A DNA stretch of 43,351 bases, taken from positions 1 through 43,351 of the forward strand of contig NZ_CAMLFY010000025.1 of NCBI RefSeq assembly GCF_946479415.1. Reading direction: 5' to 3'. Position 1 is the stretch's first letter; every line of letters starts with the position of its first letter. A model generated the notes under the pieces. The model was not told the origin of the DNA. It did not search any database and was given only the letters and a program-made list of their open reading frames with translations. Positions 1 through 8,486 of the stretch are shown here, one piece after another. The position numbers were made by a program, and so were the translations under genes. The stretch comes from an uncultured Shinella sp. Lineage in GTDB: Bacteria > Pseudomonadota > Alphaproteobacteria > Rhizobiales > Rhizobiaceae.

Positions 1-360
1 GCCGCCGAGCATTTCGATCGCCCGGTTGGAGATCACTTCATTGGCGTTCATGTTGGACTGGGTGCCCGAGCCGGTCTGCCAGACGGCGAGCGGGAAGTGA
101 TCGTTGAGCTTGCCGTCGATGACTTCCTGCGCGGCTTCGGTGATGGCCTTGGCAAGGCCGGCGTCGAGGCGGCCGAGTTCGGCATTGGCGCGGGCGGCGG
201 CCTGCTTGACGATGCCGAGCGCGCGCACGACCGACAGCGGCTGCTTTTCCCAGCCGATCTTGAAGTTGCCGAGGGAGCGCTGGGCCTGCGCGCCCCAATA
301 GCGGCTGTTGTCCACTTCGATGGGGCCGAATGTATCCGTTTCCGTGCGCGTCGATGTCAT
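1..360 (-). CDS. fumC: Class II fumarate hydratase, N-terminal part (cut by window edge)
   Basis: Fumarase C interconverts fumarate and malate in the TCA cycle, in the cytoplasm and without an iron-sulfur cluster. Only the first 120 codons are present; the family is about 460 residues, so the rest lies left of position 1. The protein starts [16 protein letters not shown] and carries the class II substrate-binding stretch [12 protein letters not shown] near residues 97-108, followed by [11 protein letters not shown] at the edge. The ATG at 360 is preceded by GGGAAG at a reasonable distance. It is divergent from the L,D-transpeptidase gene across a 533-bp gap. Aspartase and argininosuccinate lyase share the fold, but the [16 protein letters not shown] run favours fumarase. 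Confidence 0.93.
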   Translation of the reverse strand, partial: MTSTRTETDTFGPIEVDNSRYWGAQAQRSLGNFKIGWEKQPLSVVRALGIVKQAAARANAELGRLDAGLAKAITEAAQEVIDGKLNDHFPLAVWQTGSGTQSNMNANEVISNRAIEMLGG

Positions 361-893
361 GATGCTTCCCGCTTCTCCGAGCCCATGCGTTACGGTCTGC
401 CGCCGGCCTCGCCGCCGCATGGGACGCGGCGGGCCGGGCGAGCGCGGACCCTTTGGGAAGGCCGCGCTGGCGCGAAAAATCGCGCAAATCTCTGGCCTAT
501 CTGCGACCCGCTTGCAAGGGCGGAATGGCGGGAGAAGACGAGACTTTCGGTTAAAATCGATTAGGCGCAGGACGGGCCGGCGACCTGTGCTAGGCGGCGC
601 GCAACGCTGTGCTTTTTCCATCACAATCGTCGGCTTGTTTTTTGCGCAGATTTCCGCCGTTGCGCGAAATTTTTCGTTTGTCGGCGTAAATTTCGCCGCC
701 AATTCAAATTTTTACGGGGGCTCGTCCGTCTGGTTTTCCAGGTGTCGGCGTCACGGATAAGTGAGGGTTTGCAGGGCTGGCGGGAAGGGGCGTTTCCTTT
801 TCATTCACCATCCTTTCCTATAACTTACCGGCCTGCTGGTTCGGGCGCCGCCAGAGACCGCGTGTTGCGGTTCATACGGGGAATGGATTACTT
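361..893. other. 533-bp intergenic region between fumC and the L,D-transpeptidase gene
   Basis: I see no convincing gene here. Open frames in this stretch lack a ribosome-binding site and have arginine/proline-rich translations typical of shadows in GC-rich DNA. A small hairpin lies at 470-485 (GCGCGA, four A, TCGCGC). A distinctly AT-richer patch at about 630-720 (runs of T and A, with GGCG TAAATTT CGCC near 683-697) is the most likely place for promoter elements of one or both divergent genes. I cannot fix a -35/-10 pair. Confidence 0.5.
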
Positions 894-2768
894 ATGAAGC
901 TGACAAAGACTGCCGTGCTGGCCGCCGCGCTGGCTCTTTCCTGCGCCACCATCACGCTCCACGCTGCGCCCGCCAACGCCCTGACGTTGTTCGATATCTT
1001 CCGCGGCAAGAAGAAGGAGCCGGTGCGCGAAGAATTGCCGGGCGTGACGACCGGCGTTCCCCTGGGGGCGGAAACGAAGCAGGCGGCCAAGCCGTTGCCG
1101 CGCGTCACCGGTCCGCGTTACTACACCTACAAGGCTGACGGCCTGAAGCGCGTCGCCGTCGAGAAGCTCGCCGACCCGGTCGTGACCAGCTCGATCACCG
1201 TCGATATCCCGGCTGCCGGTGATGCCGGCGTGCGCGCCGCCTTCGCCAATGTCAACGTGCGCACGACGCCGGATGCCGCCAAGGCGGTCGAGGCGTTCTA
1301 TGGCACGCAGAAGAAATTCGTCTGGATCGACGGCAACGGTATCAATGAAAAGGCGAAGAGCGCGATTGCCGTTCTCGCCGATGCCGCCACCGTTGGCCTC
1401 GACCCTTGGGACTATGCGGTCAAGATTCCCGCCGACAGCTTCGACAGCGTCGATATGAACAAGCGCTACGACGAGCTTGCGACCTTCGAGATCGCGCTGT
1501 CTTCCGCCGTCGCCACCTATGTGCAGGATGCCGTGCGCGGCCGCATCGATCCCAACCGCATCTCCGGCTATCACGATTTCAAGCGCAAGGACGTCAATAT
1601 CGTCGCGGCGCTGAAGAACGTGGCGATGAGCAGCAACGTCAAGGGCTATCTGGAAAGCCGCTCGCCCGCGAGCGCCGATTTTCAGGCCCTGAAGGCCGAG
1701 CTTGCCAAGCTCAAGGCCGAGAGCAGCGCGGACGATCGCGTCGTCATCGCCGACGGCACGCTTCTAAAGCCCGGCCAGAGCAATCCGGAACTCGCCAACA
1801 TCGTCAAGGGCATCGTCAAGCATGGCTCGGATGCGCTGAAGACCGATCATTCGCTGACCATTGCCGCCTACAAGGACACGCCGGAATACACGCCGGAACT
1901 CGTGTCGCTCGTCGAGGCGTTCCAGAAGGAAAACGGTTTGAAGCCGGATGGCGTCGTCGGCAAGGCGTCCATCCGCAAGATGGTTGGCGGCGACAGCTCC
2001 GCCGACAAGATCGCCAAGCTGGAAGTGGCGCTGGAACAGGCGCGCTGGCTGCCCGTCGATCTCGGTGCGCGCCACGTCTTCATCAACCAGCCGGCTTTCC
2101 AGGTCTATTATTATGAGGACGGCCAGGAAAAATTCTCGATGCGCACGGTCGTCGGCTCGAAGTCGAACCAGACCTATTTCTTCGAGGACCGTATCCAGAC
2201 CGTCGAAGTGAACCCCTATTGGGGCGTGCCGCAGTCGATCATCATCAACGAGATGCTGCCGAAACTGCGCAACGACCCGTCCTATCTCGACCGCATGGGC
2301 TATCAGGTGGCCGTGGGCGGGCAGGCCGTGTCGTCGTCCTCCGTCAATTGGTATGGCTCGACCTCGGGCATTTCCGTTCGCCAGCCGCCGAGCGACGACA
2401 ATGCGCTGGGCGAGTTGAAGATCCTCTTCCCCAACAGCCATGCCATCTACATGCATGACACGCCCTCGAAGAGCTTCTTCAAAAAGGACATGCGCGCGCT
2501 GAGCCACGGCTGCGTACGCCTTGCCGAGCCCCGCAAGATGGCCGCCGCCGTGCTGGGCGTAACGGAAGCCGATGTCGCCAAGGAAATTGCCGGCGGCAGG
2601 AACAAGGGCATCAACGTCAAGGCCGATATCCCGATCTACGTCGCCTATTTCACGGCGTGGCCGAACAAGGACGGCGCGGTCGAATATTTCGACGACGTCT
2701 ATGGCCGCGACGATTATATGCGCAAGGCCTTCGCCGCCACGCAGAAGGCGCGGCAGGTCCAGGGCTGA
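894..2768 (+). CDS. Secreted L,D-transpeptidase with peptidoglycan-binding domain (YcbB-like)
   Basis: Murein L,D-transpeptidase, 624 aa, acting in the periplasm to form 3-3 cross-links between peptidoglycan stems or to attach proteins to them. A signal peptide covers residues 1-29, ending APANA. A long N-terminal scaffold region follows, then a PG_binding_1-type helix set near residues 320-360 (LVEAFQKENGLKPDGVVGKASIRKM), then the YkuD catalytic domain with IYMHDTPSKSFF and the active-site motif SHGCVRL, whose cysteine is residue 540. The order scaffold/PG-binding/YkuD is that of the large YcbB (LdtD) class. ATG at 894 follows GGGGAATGG. Rhizobiales are rich in 3-3 cross-links and grow from one pole, so such enzymes matter more there than in E. 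coli. A terminator follows directly. Confidence 0.93.
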   Translation: MKLTKTAVLAAALALSCATITLHAAPANALTLFDIFRGKKKEPVREELPGVTTGVPLGAETKQAAKPLPRVTGPRYYTYKADGLKRVAVEKLADPVVTSSITVDIPAAGDAGVRAAFANVNVRTTPDAAKAVEAFYGTQKKFVWIDGNGINEKAKSAIAVLADAATVGLDPWDYAVKIPADSFDSVDMNKRYDELATFEIALSSAVATYVQDAVRGRIDPNRISGYHDFKRKDVNIVAALKNVAMSSNVKGYLESRSPASADFQALKAELAKLKAESSADDRVVIADGTLLKPGQSNPELANIVKGIVKHGSDALKTDHSLTIAAYKDTPEYTPELVSLVEAFQKENGLKPDGVVGKASIRKMVGGDSSADKIAKLEVALEQARWLPVDLGARHVFINQPAFQVYYYEDGQEKFSMRTVVGSKSNQTYFFEDRIQTVEVNPYWGVPQSIIINEMLPKLRNDPSYLDRMGYQVAVGGQAVSSSSVNWYGSTSGISVRQPPSDDNALGELKILFPNSHAIYMHDTPSKSFFKKDMRALSHGCVRLAEPRKMAAAVLGVTEADVAKEIAGGRNKGINVKADIPIYVAYFTAWPNKDGAVEYFDDVYGRDDYMRKAFAATQKARQVQG

Positions 2769-2792
2769 GAGCGTTCAAGGGCTAAAGTATTG

Positions 2793-2828
2793 AAGGCGCC
2801 GTGTCCCGAAGGATGCGGCGCCTTTTTT
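2793..2828 (+). terminator. Intrinsic terminator of the L,D-transpeptidase gene
   Basis: A 9-bp perfect stem, AAGGCGCCG (2793-2801) with CGGCGCCTT (2816-2824), is followed by a run of T to 2827. It lies between the stop codon at 2768 and the convergent gph stop at 2832. Confidence 0.88.
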
Positions 2829-2831
2829 CGA

Positions 2832-3506
2832 TCAGCGTGCAAGCAGGCGTTCGATGAGGTCCGGCGTCAGTTCGTCGAAATGCGTGACGACATGGCTCGG
2901 CTCGAGCTCTGCGACCGGCACGTCGGAATAGCCGAAGGGCACGCCGATGGAAGGCACGCCGACATTGCGGGCGACCAGGATGTCGTTGAGGCTGTCGCCG
3001 ACCATCACCGTGCGCTTCGGATCGGCCTCGGCAAGGCGGACCGTTCCGAGCAGATGTTCGGCGTCGGGCTTGCGGACCGCAAACGTGTCGCCGCCGGTGA
3101 TCGCCGCAAAGCGGGCGGTGAGACCGAGGCCGTCGATCAGGCGGCGGGCGAGGCCTTCCATCTTGTTGGTGCAGACGGCAAGGCGGTAGCCGGCGCCGGA
3201 GAGGCGGTCCATGGCCTCGACGAGGCCGGGATAGGGCACGGAAACGCCCGGCATCGCCTCGGCATAGTGCTCGACGAAAACACCCAGCATGCGCTCCAGC
3301 TCACCATCCGTGATGTCCCGGCCGCGCAGCGAGAACGCGCGCTTGATCATGACCTGTCCGCCATGGCCGACGAGATAGGTGAGATCGCCATAACCGACGG
3401 GGGCGAGGCCTTCGAGGCCGATCGTGTGGTTGAGGCTCGCCACGAGGTCGTGTGCGGTGTCGATGAGCGTACCGTCGAGATCGAAGACAACGAGAGAAGC
3501 GGACAT
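2832..3506 (-). CDS. gph: Phosphoglycolate phosphatase (HAD family)
   Basis: HAD-superfamily hydrolase of 224 aa, the normal size for Gph, which removes phosphate from 2-phosphoglycolate arising from DNA repair or oxygenation side reactions. Motif I is FDLDGTL with the nucleophile Asp9 and acid/base Asp11. Motif II is near VCTNKMEGLARR, the motif III lysine is in RKPDAEHL, and motif IV is VGDSLNDILVARN. The helical cap between motif I and II (about residues 17-85) is the subclass seen in Gph and PGMB proteins. It is convergent with the upstream transpeptidase gene, with the terminator between them. Substrate is inferred from the family; other HAD phosphatases of this size cannot be excluded. 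Confidence 0.85.
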   Translation of the reverse strand: MSASLVVFDLDGTLIDTAHDLVASLNHTIGLEGLAPVGYGDLTYLVGHGGQVMIKRAFSLRGRDITDGELERMLGVFVEHYAEAMPGVSVPYPGLVEAMDRLSGAGYRLAVCTNKMEGLARRLIDGLGLTARFAAITGGDTFAVRKPDAEHLLGTVRLAEADPKRTVMVGDSLNDILVARNVGVPSIGVPFGYSDVPVAELEPSHVVTHFDELTPDLIERLLAR

Positions 3507-3730
3507 GGGAAACCTTGCAGGAGAGATGGGAGGCGGGTCTCTCCGGTAGGCGATGGCGCCGGCATTTGCAATCGTGTTGTACGGGCGCCTTGTGCCTGCC
3601 GGCTTTGCAGCGATTTTGGCTTTCGTTTGCCGGGCGGGGCGTGTAAGTGTCTCACCGGAATTTCCGGCCGCTTCGCGCGAAGGGCCGGCCCGGCGATTGG
3701 CCGAAAGCGGATTTGGGGAGTGCGTGGCGG

Positions 3731-4429
3731 ATGGACGCCAGGGAAATGAAGATCAAGGCTGCGGAGGCCGCTCTTGCTCATGTGGAAGACGGTATGCGGC
3801 TCGGCATCGGCACCGGCTCGACGGCGGAAGAATTCGTCCGGCTGCTGGCGGAAAAGGTGGCCGGCGGCCTCAAGGTCGAGGGCGTGCCCACCTCCGAGCG
3901 TACGGCGCGGCTCTGCGTCGAACTCGGCGTGCCCCTGAAGTCGCTCGACGAATTGCCGGAACTCGACCTGACGATCGATGGCGCCGACGAAGTCGACGGC
4001 CGGCTGCGCCTCGTCAAGGGCGGCGGCGGCGCGCTGCTGCGCGAAAAGATCGTGGCGGCCGCCTCGACCCGCATGATCGTGATCGCCGACGAGACCAAGG
4101 TGGTCGAGACGCTCGGCGCCTTCAAGCTGCCGATCGAGGTCAATCCGTTCGGCCTCGTTTCCACGCGCATCGCCATCGAGAAAACGGCCGCGCGCCTTGG
4201 CCTTTCCGGTGCGCTCACGCTGCGCGCCTCCGGCGACGGCACCTTCATGACCGATGGTGGACACTTCATTCTCGACGCATCTTTTGGCCGCATTCCTGAT
4301 GCAGATGCGCTCGCAAGCAGCCTCAATGACATACCCGGTGTCGTCGAACACGGACTCTTCATCAATATGGCGTCGCTTGCCATCATCGCCGGTCCGGCTG
4401 GTGCGCGCACGCTGACGGCAAAAGAATAG
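3731..4429 (+). CDS. rpiA: Ribose-5-phosphate isomerase A
   Basis: Interconverts ribose 5-phosphate and ribulose 5-phosphate in the non-oxidative pentose phosphate pathway. It is 232 aa from the ATG at 3731 ([18 protein letters not shown]), which follows a GGGGAG sequence about ten bases upstream; the frame is open further upstream but that extension does not look like RpiA. Family signatures are [10 protein letters not shown] (phosphate loop), [10 protein letters not shown] and [14 protein letters not shown], with catalytic acid and lysine in the last two. The gene ends 18 bp before the DUF2059 gene, so the two are probably cotranscribed. Confidence 0.95.
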   Translation: MDAREMKIKAAEAALAHVEDGMRLGIGTGSTAEEFVRLLAEKVAGGLKVEGVPTSERTARLCVELGVPLKSLDELPELDLTIDGADEVDGRLRLVKGGGGALLREKIVAAASTRMIVIADETKVVETLGAFKLPIEVNPFGLVSTRIAIEKTAARLGLSGALTLRASGDGTFMTDGGHFILDASFGRIPDADALASSLNDIPGVVEHGLFINMASLAIIAGPAGARTLTAKE

Positions 4430-4447
4430 ACAGGAGCACAGACCGAC

Positions 4448-4990
4448 ATGATCAACTTTGCTGGTTTCGGCCGGACCCTCGCAGTGACCCTCATCGTTTC
4501 GGCAAGCCTCGTCGGCGCCGCCAAGGCGCAGGACGTCACGGACGAGCAGATGAAGACGGCCCGTGCCGCCATCGACGCCATCGCGGCGACGGCAGGCTTC
4601 GACAACATTCTGCCGAGCCTTGCCATGCGCGCCAAGGCAGCGCTCATCCAGGCTTCGCCGAACCACGAGGCGGAAATCAACGCGACCGTCGACGAGCAGG
4701 CGCTGGCGCTTGCGCCGCGCCGCGCCGATCTCGAGAAGGAAGCCGCGTCGATCTACGCGAAGACCTTCACGCAGGACGAGCTGAAGGCGATTGCCGAATT
4801 CTACTCCTCGCCGGTCGGCAAGAAGCTGCTTTCGGACGGTCCGATCGCGACGCGCAGCCTCATGAAGGCCGCCGAGATCTGGGCTGCCGGCATCGGCCGT
4901 GACCTGCAGGTCGAAAGCGGCAAGAAGCTGCAGAACATCATCGGCACCCCGCCGGCTGCCGAAGGCGGCGAAGCGCAGCCGCAGCAGTAA
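4448..4990 (+). CDS. Periplasmic DUF2059 protein
   Basis: Secreted protein of 180 aa. A signal peptide of about 28 residues ends AAKAQ, followed by a helical domain containing YAKTFTQDELKAIAEFY and SSPVGKKLL, the recognisable DUF2059 core. No catalytic residues are evident and the function of the family is unknown to me. The C-terminus is Pro/Ala/Gln-rich (PPAAEGGEAQPQQ). A good ribosome-binding site, CAGGAGCAC, lies upstream. Eighteen bases separate it from rpiA and a strong terminator follows, so rpiA-DUF2059 looks like a two-gene unit. The association may simply be positional, as no link to sugar metabolism is visible. Confidence 0.88.
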   Translation: MINFAGFGRTLAVTLIVSASLVGAAKAQDVTDEQMKTARAAIDAIAATAGFDNILPSLAMRAKAALIQASPNHEAEINATVDEQALALAPRRADLEKEAASIYAKTFTQDELKAIAEFYSSPVGKKLLSDGPIATRSLMKAAEIWAAGIGRDLQVESGKKLQNIIGTPPAAEGGEAQPQQ

Positions 4991-4994
4991 AATC

Positions 4995-5023
4995 AAAAAG
5001 GCGGCTTTCGGGCCGCCTTTTTC
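4995..5023 (+). terminator. Intrinsic terminator after rpiA-DUF2059
   Basis: An 11-bp perfect stem, AAAAAGGCGGC (4995-5005) with GCCGCCTTTTT (5012-5022), ends in a T tract. The A run on the 5' side means it could also work on the minus strand for the small gene at 5077. Confidence 0.9.
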
Positions 5024-5076
5024 GTCTGCGTCATCACGGAAAGATGCGGGCCGCCCGTTTGCAGGCGGCCCTTTCC

Positions 5077-5412
5077 TTATTCGTGGATCGTGTATTCGCC
5101 CAGTTCGCAGAGGTTCTGCGTGTCGGTGGTCGTATCGAGATCGGAATCCTCGCTGAACTCGAAGCGCATGTCGTAGTTGCAGACGTCACGACCATCGGCG
5201 ATCGTGATTTCGATCGTCTCGCCGGGGTTGAGAACCTGTTCGCCGAAGACGTCGTCTTCCCACTTGTCGACGCCGACGGGCGAGGTGTGGAAACGAGTCA
5301 GGACGGAATTGGTGCCGTTCTTCAGCTGGAAGACGAGGTCTTCCGCGAGAGCCGGGCCTGCAAGCATGGCGAGTGCCAGTGCCGATGCTGCGAAAACTTT
5401 AGATTTAGACAT
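5077..5412 (-). CDS. Small secreted protein of unknown function with two cysteines
   Basis: A 111-aa protein from the ATG at 5412. The signal peptide MSKSKVFAASALALAMLAGPALA is followed by a mature domain of about 88 residues rich in acidic and beta-type sequence (LVFQLKNGTNSVLTRF, GEQVLNPGETIEITIADG). Two cysteines, in RDVCNYDM and QNLCELGEY, could form one disulfide in the periplasm. A second start nine bases upstream (5421) is possible; the 5412 start leaves GGATGAT at a usable distance. I do not recognise a named family and see no catalytic signature. It is transcribed alone, divergent from gor. Confidence 0.75.
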   Translation of the reverse strand: MSKSKVFAASALALAMLAGPALAEDLVFQLKNGTNSVLTRFHTSPVGVDKWEDDVFGEQVLNPGETIEITIADGRDVCNYDMRFEFSEDSDLDTTTDTQNLCELGEYTIHE

Positions 5413-5667
5413 ATCTATCATCCGGTTAGCCCACAATCGGGCGCTCATTTCCTACGGTGCCTTTGTTTCGCCGTAAATGGGATCCGACTGCTTTTTTAGA
5501 AAAAACTGTTGGGCGGCGCTTCTCAGTCACACGCCAATTTGCAGATCGTTGCGCCGCACTCTTTTCCTTTTCGCGATGGCGTTCCTATATGGAGACAATC
5601 GAGCGGCGGATTCGCGCCGCCGCACCTCATACGGCCGTCCGGCCCGCCTTGCCCGCAGGAGATCACC

Positions 5668-7056
5668 ATGCCGACATTCGACTACGACCTCTTCGTCATC
5701 GGCGGAGGTTCCGGCGGCGTGCGCAGCGCGCGTCTTGCGGCCAGCATGGGCAAGAAAGTGGCGATCGCCGAAGAGTTCCGCTTCGGCGGCACCTGCGTCA
5801 TCCGCGGCTGCGTGCCGAAGAAGCTCTATGTCTATGCCTCGCAGTTTCCCGAGCATTTCGAGGATGCCGCCGGCTTCGGCTGGACGGTCGGCGAAAGCAT
5901 CTTCGACTGGAGGGCACTCGTCGCCGCCAAGGAGAAGGAGATCACCCGTCTCGAAGGCCTCTATCGCAAGGGTCTCGACAATGCGGCTGCGACCATTCTG
6001 GCGACCCGCGCCGTACTGGTCGGCCCGAACACCCTTCGCCTGACGGCGACTGATGAGCTGGTGACGGCCGAGCGCATCCTGATTGCCGTCGGCGGTCATC
6101 CGACGCCGCATCCCGATCTGCCGGGCCATGAACTCTGCATCTCCTCGAACGAAGCCTTCGACCTGCCGGACATGCCGAAGTCCATCGTCATCTCGGGCGG
6201 TGGTTACATCGCGGTCGAATTCGCCAATATCTTCCACGGTCTCGGCGTCGAGACGACGCTGATCTATCGCGGCAAGCAGATCCTTTCGCGCTTCGACCAC
6301 GACATGCGCCAGGGCGTGCAGGCGGCGATGATCGCCAAGGGCATCCGCGTCATCTGCGAAGACCTCATCACCAGCGTTTCGGAAACGGCGGATGGCAAGC
6401 GGTCCGTTGCGACCAAGGCCGGCGAGACGCTGGTCGTCGATCAGGTCATGCTGGCGCTCGGCCGCGTGCCGAACACCGGCGGCCTCGGGCTGGAGACGGC
6501 CGGTGTGAAGACCAATGAGCGCGGCGCCATCATCGTCGACGATTTTTCGCGCACCAATGTTCCGGGCATCTTCGCGCTCGGCGACGTGACGGATCGTGTG
6601 CAGCTGACGCCTGTCGCCATCCATGAGGCCATGTGCTTCATCGAGACGGAGTTCCGCGGCAATCCTGTCTCGCCGGACCACGACCTCATCGCCACCGCCG
6701 TCTTCTCTCAGCCGGAAATCGGCACGGTGGGCCTTAGCGAAGAGGATGCGGCGAAAAAATTCGACAATCTCGAAATCTATCGCGCCGAATTCCGGCCCAT
6801 GAAGGCGACGCTGTCGGGCCGTCAGGAAAAGACGATCATGAAACTTGTCGTCAACGCGGCGGACCGCAAGGTCGTGGGCGCGCATATCCTCGGCCACGAG
6901 GCCGGCGAGATGGCGCAGCTGCTCGGCATTTCGCTGAAGGCCGGCGTCACCAAGGACGATTTCGACCGCACCATGGCGGTGCATCCGACGGCGTCCGAGG
7001 AGCTGGTGACGATGTACCAGCCGAGCTACCGCATCAAGAACGGGCAGCGGCTCTAA
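5668..7056 (+). CDS. gor: Glutathione-disulfide reductase
   Basis: NADPH-dependent reductase that keeps glutathione reduced, 462 aa, cytoplasmic homodimer. FAD-binding GGGSGGVRSARLAA is at the N-terminus. The redox disulfide is GGTCVIRGCVPKK (Cys43, Cys48). The NADPH Rossmann motif is SGGGYIAVEFANIFHGLG, the second FAD motif is FALGDVT, and the C-terminal dimerisation domain carries the catalytic His-Glu pair in HPTASEELVT. Start ATG 5668 follows GCAGGAGA; an open frame upstream lacks a site. The stop overlaps the convergent LysR gene by 23 bp. Trypanothione or other disulfide reductases share the fold, but rhizobia use glutathione. Confidence 0.95.
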   Translation: MPTFDYDLFVIGGGSGGVRSARLAASMGKKVAIAEEFRFGGTCVIRGCVPKKLYVYASQFPEHFEDAAGFGWTVGESIFDWRALVAAKEKEITRLEGLYRKGLDNAAATILATRAVLVGPNTLRLTATDELVTAERILIAVGGHPTPHPDLPGHELCISSNEAFDLPDMPKSIVISGGGYIAVEFANIFHGLGVETTLIYRGKQILSRFDHDMRQGVQAAMIAKGIRVICEDLITSVSETADGKRSVATKAGETLVVDQVMLALGRVPNTGGLGLETAGVKTNERGAIIVDDFSRTNVPGIFALGDVTDRVQLTPVAIHEAMCFIETEFRGNPVSPDHDLIATAVFSQPEIGTVGLSEEDAAKKFDNLEIYRAEFRPMKATLSGRQEKTIMKLVVNAADRKVVGAHILGHEAGEMAQLLGISLKAGVTKDDFDRTMAVHPTASEELVTMYQPSYRIKNGQRL

Positions 7057-7936
7057 GCGGCGCAATCCTCTCCGGAGGAAGGCGGCCGGCGAAACGATCC
7101 TCGTGGTGCTTGAAGAGGGCCGCGAGGCGATCGAGCGCGAGGCGCATTTCCGGCCGGTGGCGGTCGTCGTCGTTGACGGCAAGCCACAGCGGATGGGTGA
7201 GAGCCTCGATCGGTTCGCCCTCGCGCACCAGCCCCGGCATCGTGTCACCCACGAAGGTCGGCAGCACGCCGCGCCCCGCGCCGCCGGCAATCAGCCGGGC
7301 AAGGATGTCGGGTGCGTTGGTCCAGGTGTGGATCTGGTTCTCGTGATGGCGGAAAACCCATTTTTCCGGCTCCGAGACCGCAACTTCCGTGCCGATCGAC
7401 ACCCAGGGCAGATCTCCTTCGAAAGCGCGCCCCGCCGCGCGGTAGACCGCATAGGCGACGTCGATCGACTTGCGCACGGCGACATTTCCGGTTTTCGGAG
7501 CCGCATGGAGGAGGAAGATCATGCCGTGGCGATAGGCGAGGTCGTCGCCGGGTGGGAGCCGCTTGCAGCAGAGGCGGAAACTGTCTTCTGCGCCGCGAAG
7601 CGCGCCGGTGTTATCGGCCACAAAACCCGTCAGCCAGATATCGCCGGCAATCGAGACGATGGGCAGCGCGAAGGCATCGCCATGCCAGCGGGTAATATCG
7701 GCCGTCGTGCGGCGGATCGTCTGCACATGGTCGAACAGCACCAGGCCGTCGGGTGCCAGCCGATAGCCCTGCTGGCTGCGGACGAAGAGCGTGCGGCCCA
7801 TGGCGCGCTCCAGCGCCAGCATGCGCCGGCCGATCGTCGGCGCGCTGGTGCCCGTGATGCTTGCGGCGCCGGCAAGCCCGCCTTCGGCGGCGACATGGAA
7901 GAAAAGCTGCAGGTCGCTCCAGTCGACTTCCGACAT
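7034..7936 (-). CDS. LysR family transcriptional regulator
   Basis: DNA-binding regulator of 300 aa from the ATG at 7936 (MSEVDWSDLQLFF), preceded by GAGG; an ATG 30 bases upstream is also in frame. The winged helix-turn-helix fills about residues 5-64 (FHVAAEGGLAGAASITGTSAPTIGRR and the wing SQQGYRLAPDG). The remaining 230 residues are the effector-binding region, here with HxWTNAPDILARLIAGGAGRGVLP, typical of LysR C-termini. The first helix resembles regulators that autoregulate or control a divergent gene, but the nearest divergent neighbour is only the putative small gene at 8087. The target is unknown. Its 3' end runs 23 bp into gor on the opposite strand. Confidence 0.88.
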   Translation of the reverse strand: MSEVDWSDLQLFFHVAAEGGLAGAASITGTSAPTIGRRMLALERAMGRTLFVRSQQGYRLAPDGLVLFDHVQTIRRTTADITRWHGDAFALPIVSIAGDIWLTGFVADNTGALRGAEDSFRLCCKRLPPGDDLAYRHGMIFLLHAAPKTGNVAVRKSIDVAYAVYRAAGRAFEGDLPWVSIGTEVAVSEPEKWVFRHHENQIHTWTNAPDILARLIAGGAGRGVLPTFVGDTMPGLVREGEPIEALTHPLWLAVNDDDRHRPEMRLALDRLAALFKHHEDRFAGRLPPERIAPLRAAARS

Positions 7937-8086
7937 ATCCGGTTCCTCGTTTACCTCTCCTTTCATAGCGCAAAAGCCGCCGCCGGTATCGCTCACCGGT
8001 GAAACGGGCGTTTCATTTCCGCATCTACGAAGATCGAAGGGCGGTCGCTACTTCGATGACGAACACCGCAAACAAGGAGTTTTGTC

Positions 8087-8323
8087 ATGAGCCCGGAATG
8101 GATGATCGCTTTCGATCGACAGGAGACTGCAATGCAACACTCGCAACGCAACGCCTTCGCCGACCCACTGGAAAGGGTAGAATGGCGTGGCCTGCAAGGC
8201 GTGAACACACTGTTCAGCCGCTGGCTGGGAAATGCTCGACCACAACCGCGAAACGCAGCGCAAAAGCCTGTTTCCAGCTGGATATTCCCATTCGGAACGG
8301 CTTCGCGTCGCTCCCGGGCCTGA
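8087..8323 (+). CDS. Possible small protein of 78 (or 63) residues
   Basis: This short frame fills the 550-bp gap between the LysR gene and DAHP synthase. It has two in-frame ATG codons, at 8087 and 8132, and each has a strong Shine-Dalgarno sequence at ideal spacing: AAGGAGT six bases before 8087 and AGGAGA six bases before 8132. Two such sites in one frame by chance are unlikely. The translation is basic and Trp-containing (VEWRGLQGVNTLFSRWLG, PVSSWIFPFG) with no signal peptide or clear membrane segment. I recognise no family. It could be a real small protein, or a translated leader of the aro gene 160 bp downstream. Codon use is less GC-biased than the neighbours. Confidence 0.42.
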   Translation: MSPEWMIAFDRQETAMQHSQRNAFADPLERVEWRGLQGVNTLFSRWLGNARPQPRNAAQKPVSSWIFPFGTASRRSRA

Positions 8324-8486
8324 TCGCCGCCCTTTAGCCTGTCACATGAAAACACCGCCGTCGCAATTGGCTCGGTGAGCGCTGGAAGTTCGGCTATGCA
8401 AGAACCATCTAACGGTTTATAAGCCCGCATCTTCAAAACGGAGGGCGCCCGCAGGCTTTCGCGAGCGCTCAGGACAGGTGAGTATC

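Noticed and set aside
3347..4996. A 549-codon minus-strand frame opposite rpiA and the DUF2059 gene.
   Set aside because: Both plus-strand genes are clearly identified; the antisense translation is a low-information Arg/Gly/Asp-rich shadow.
5527..7290. A 587-codon minus-strand frame opposite gor.
   Set aside because: gor has complete family motifs; the opposite frame has no recognisable domain and no ribosome-binding site.
7993..8436. A 147-codon minus-strand frame in the gap between the LysR and DAHP synthase genes.
   Set aside because: No ribosome-binding site and a Cys/Arg/Ser-rich translation; the plus-strand small frame with two good sites is the better candidate.
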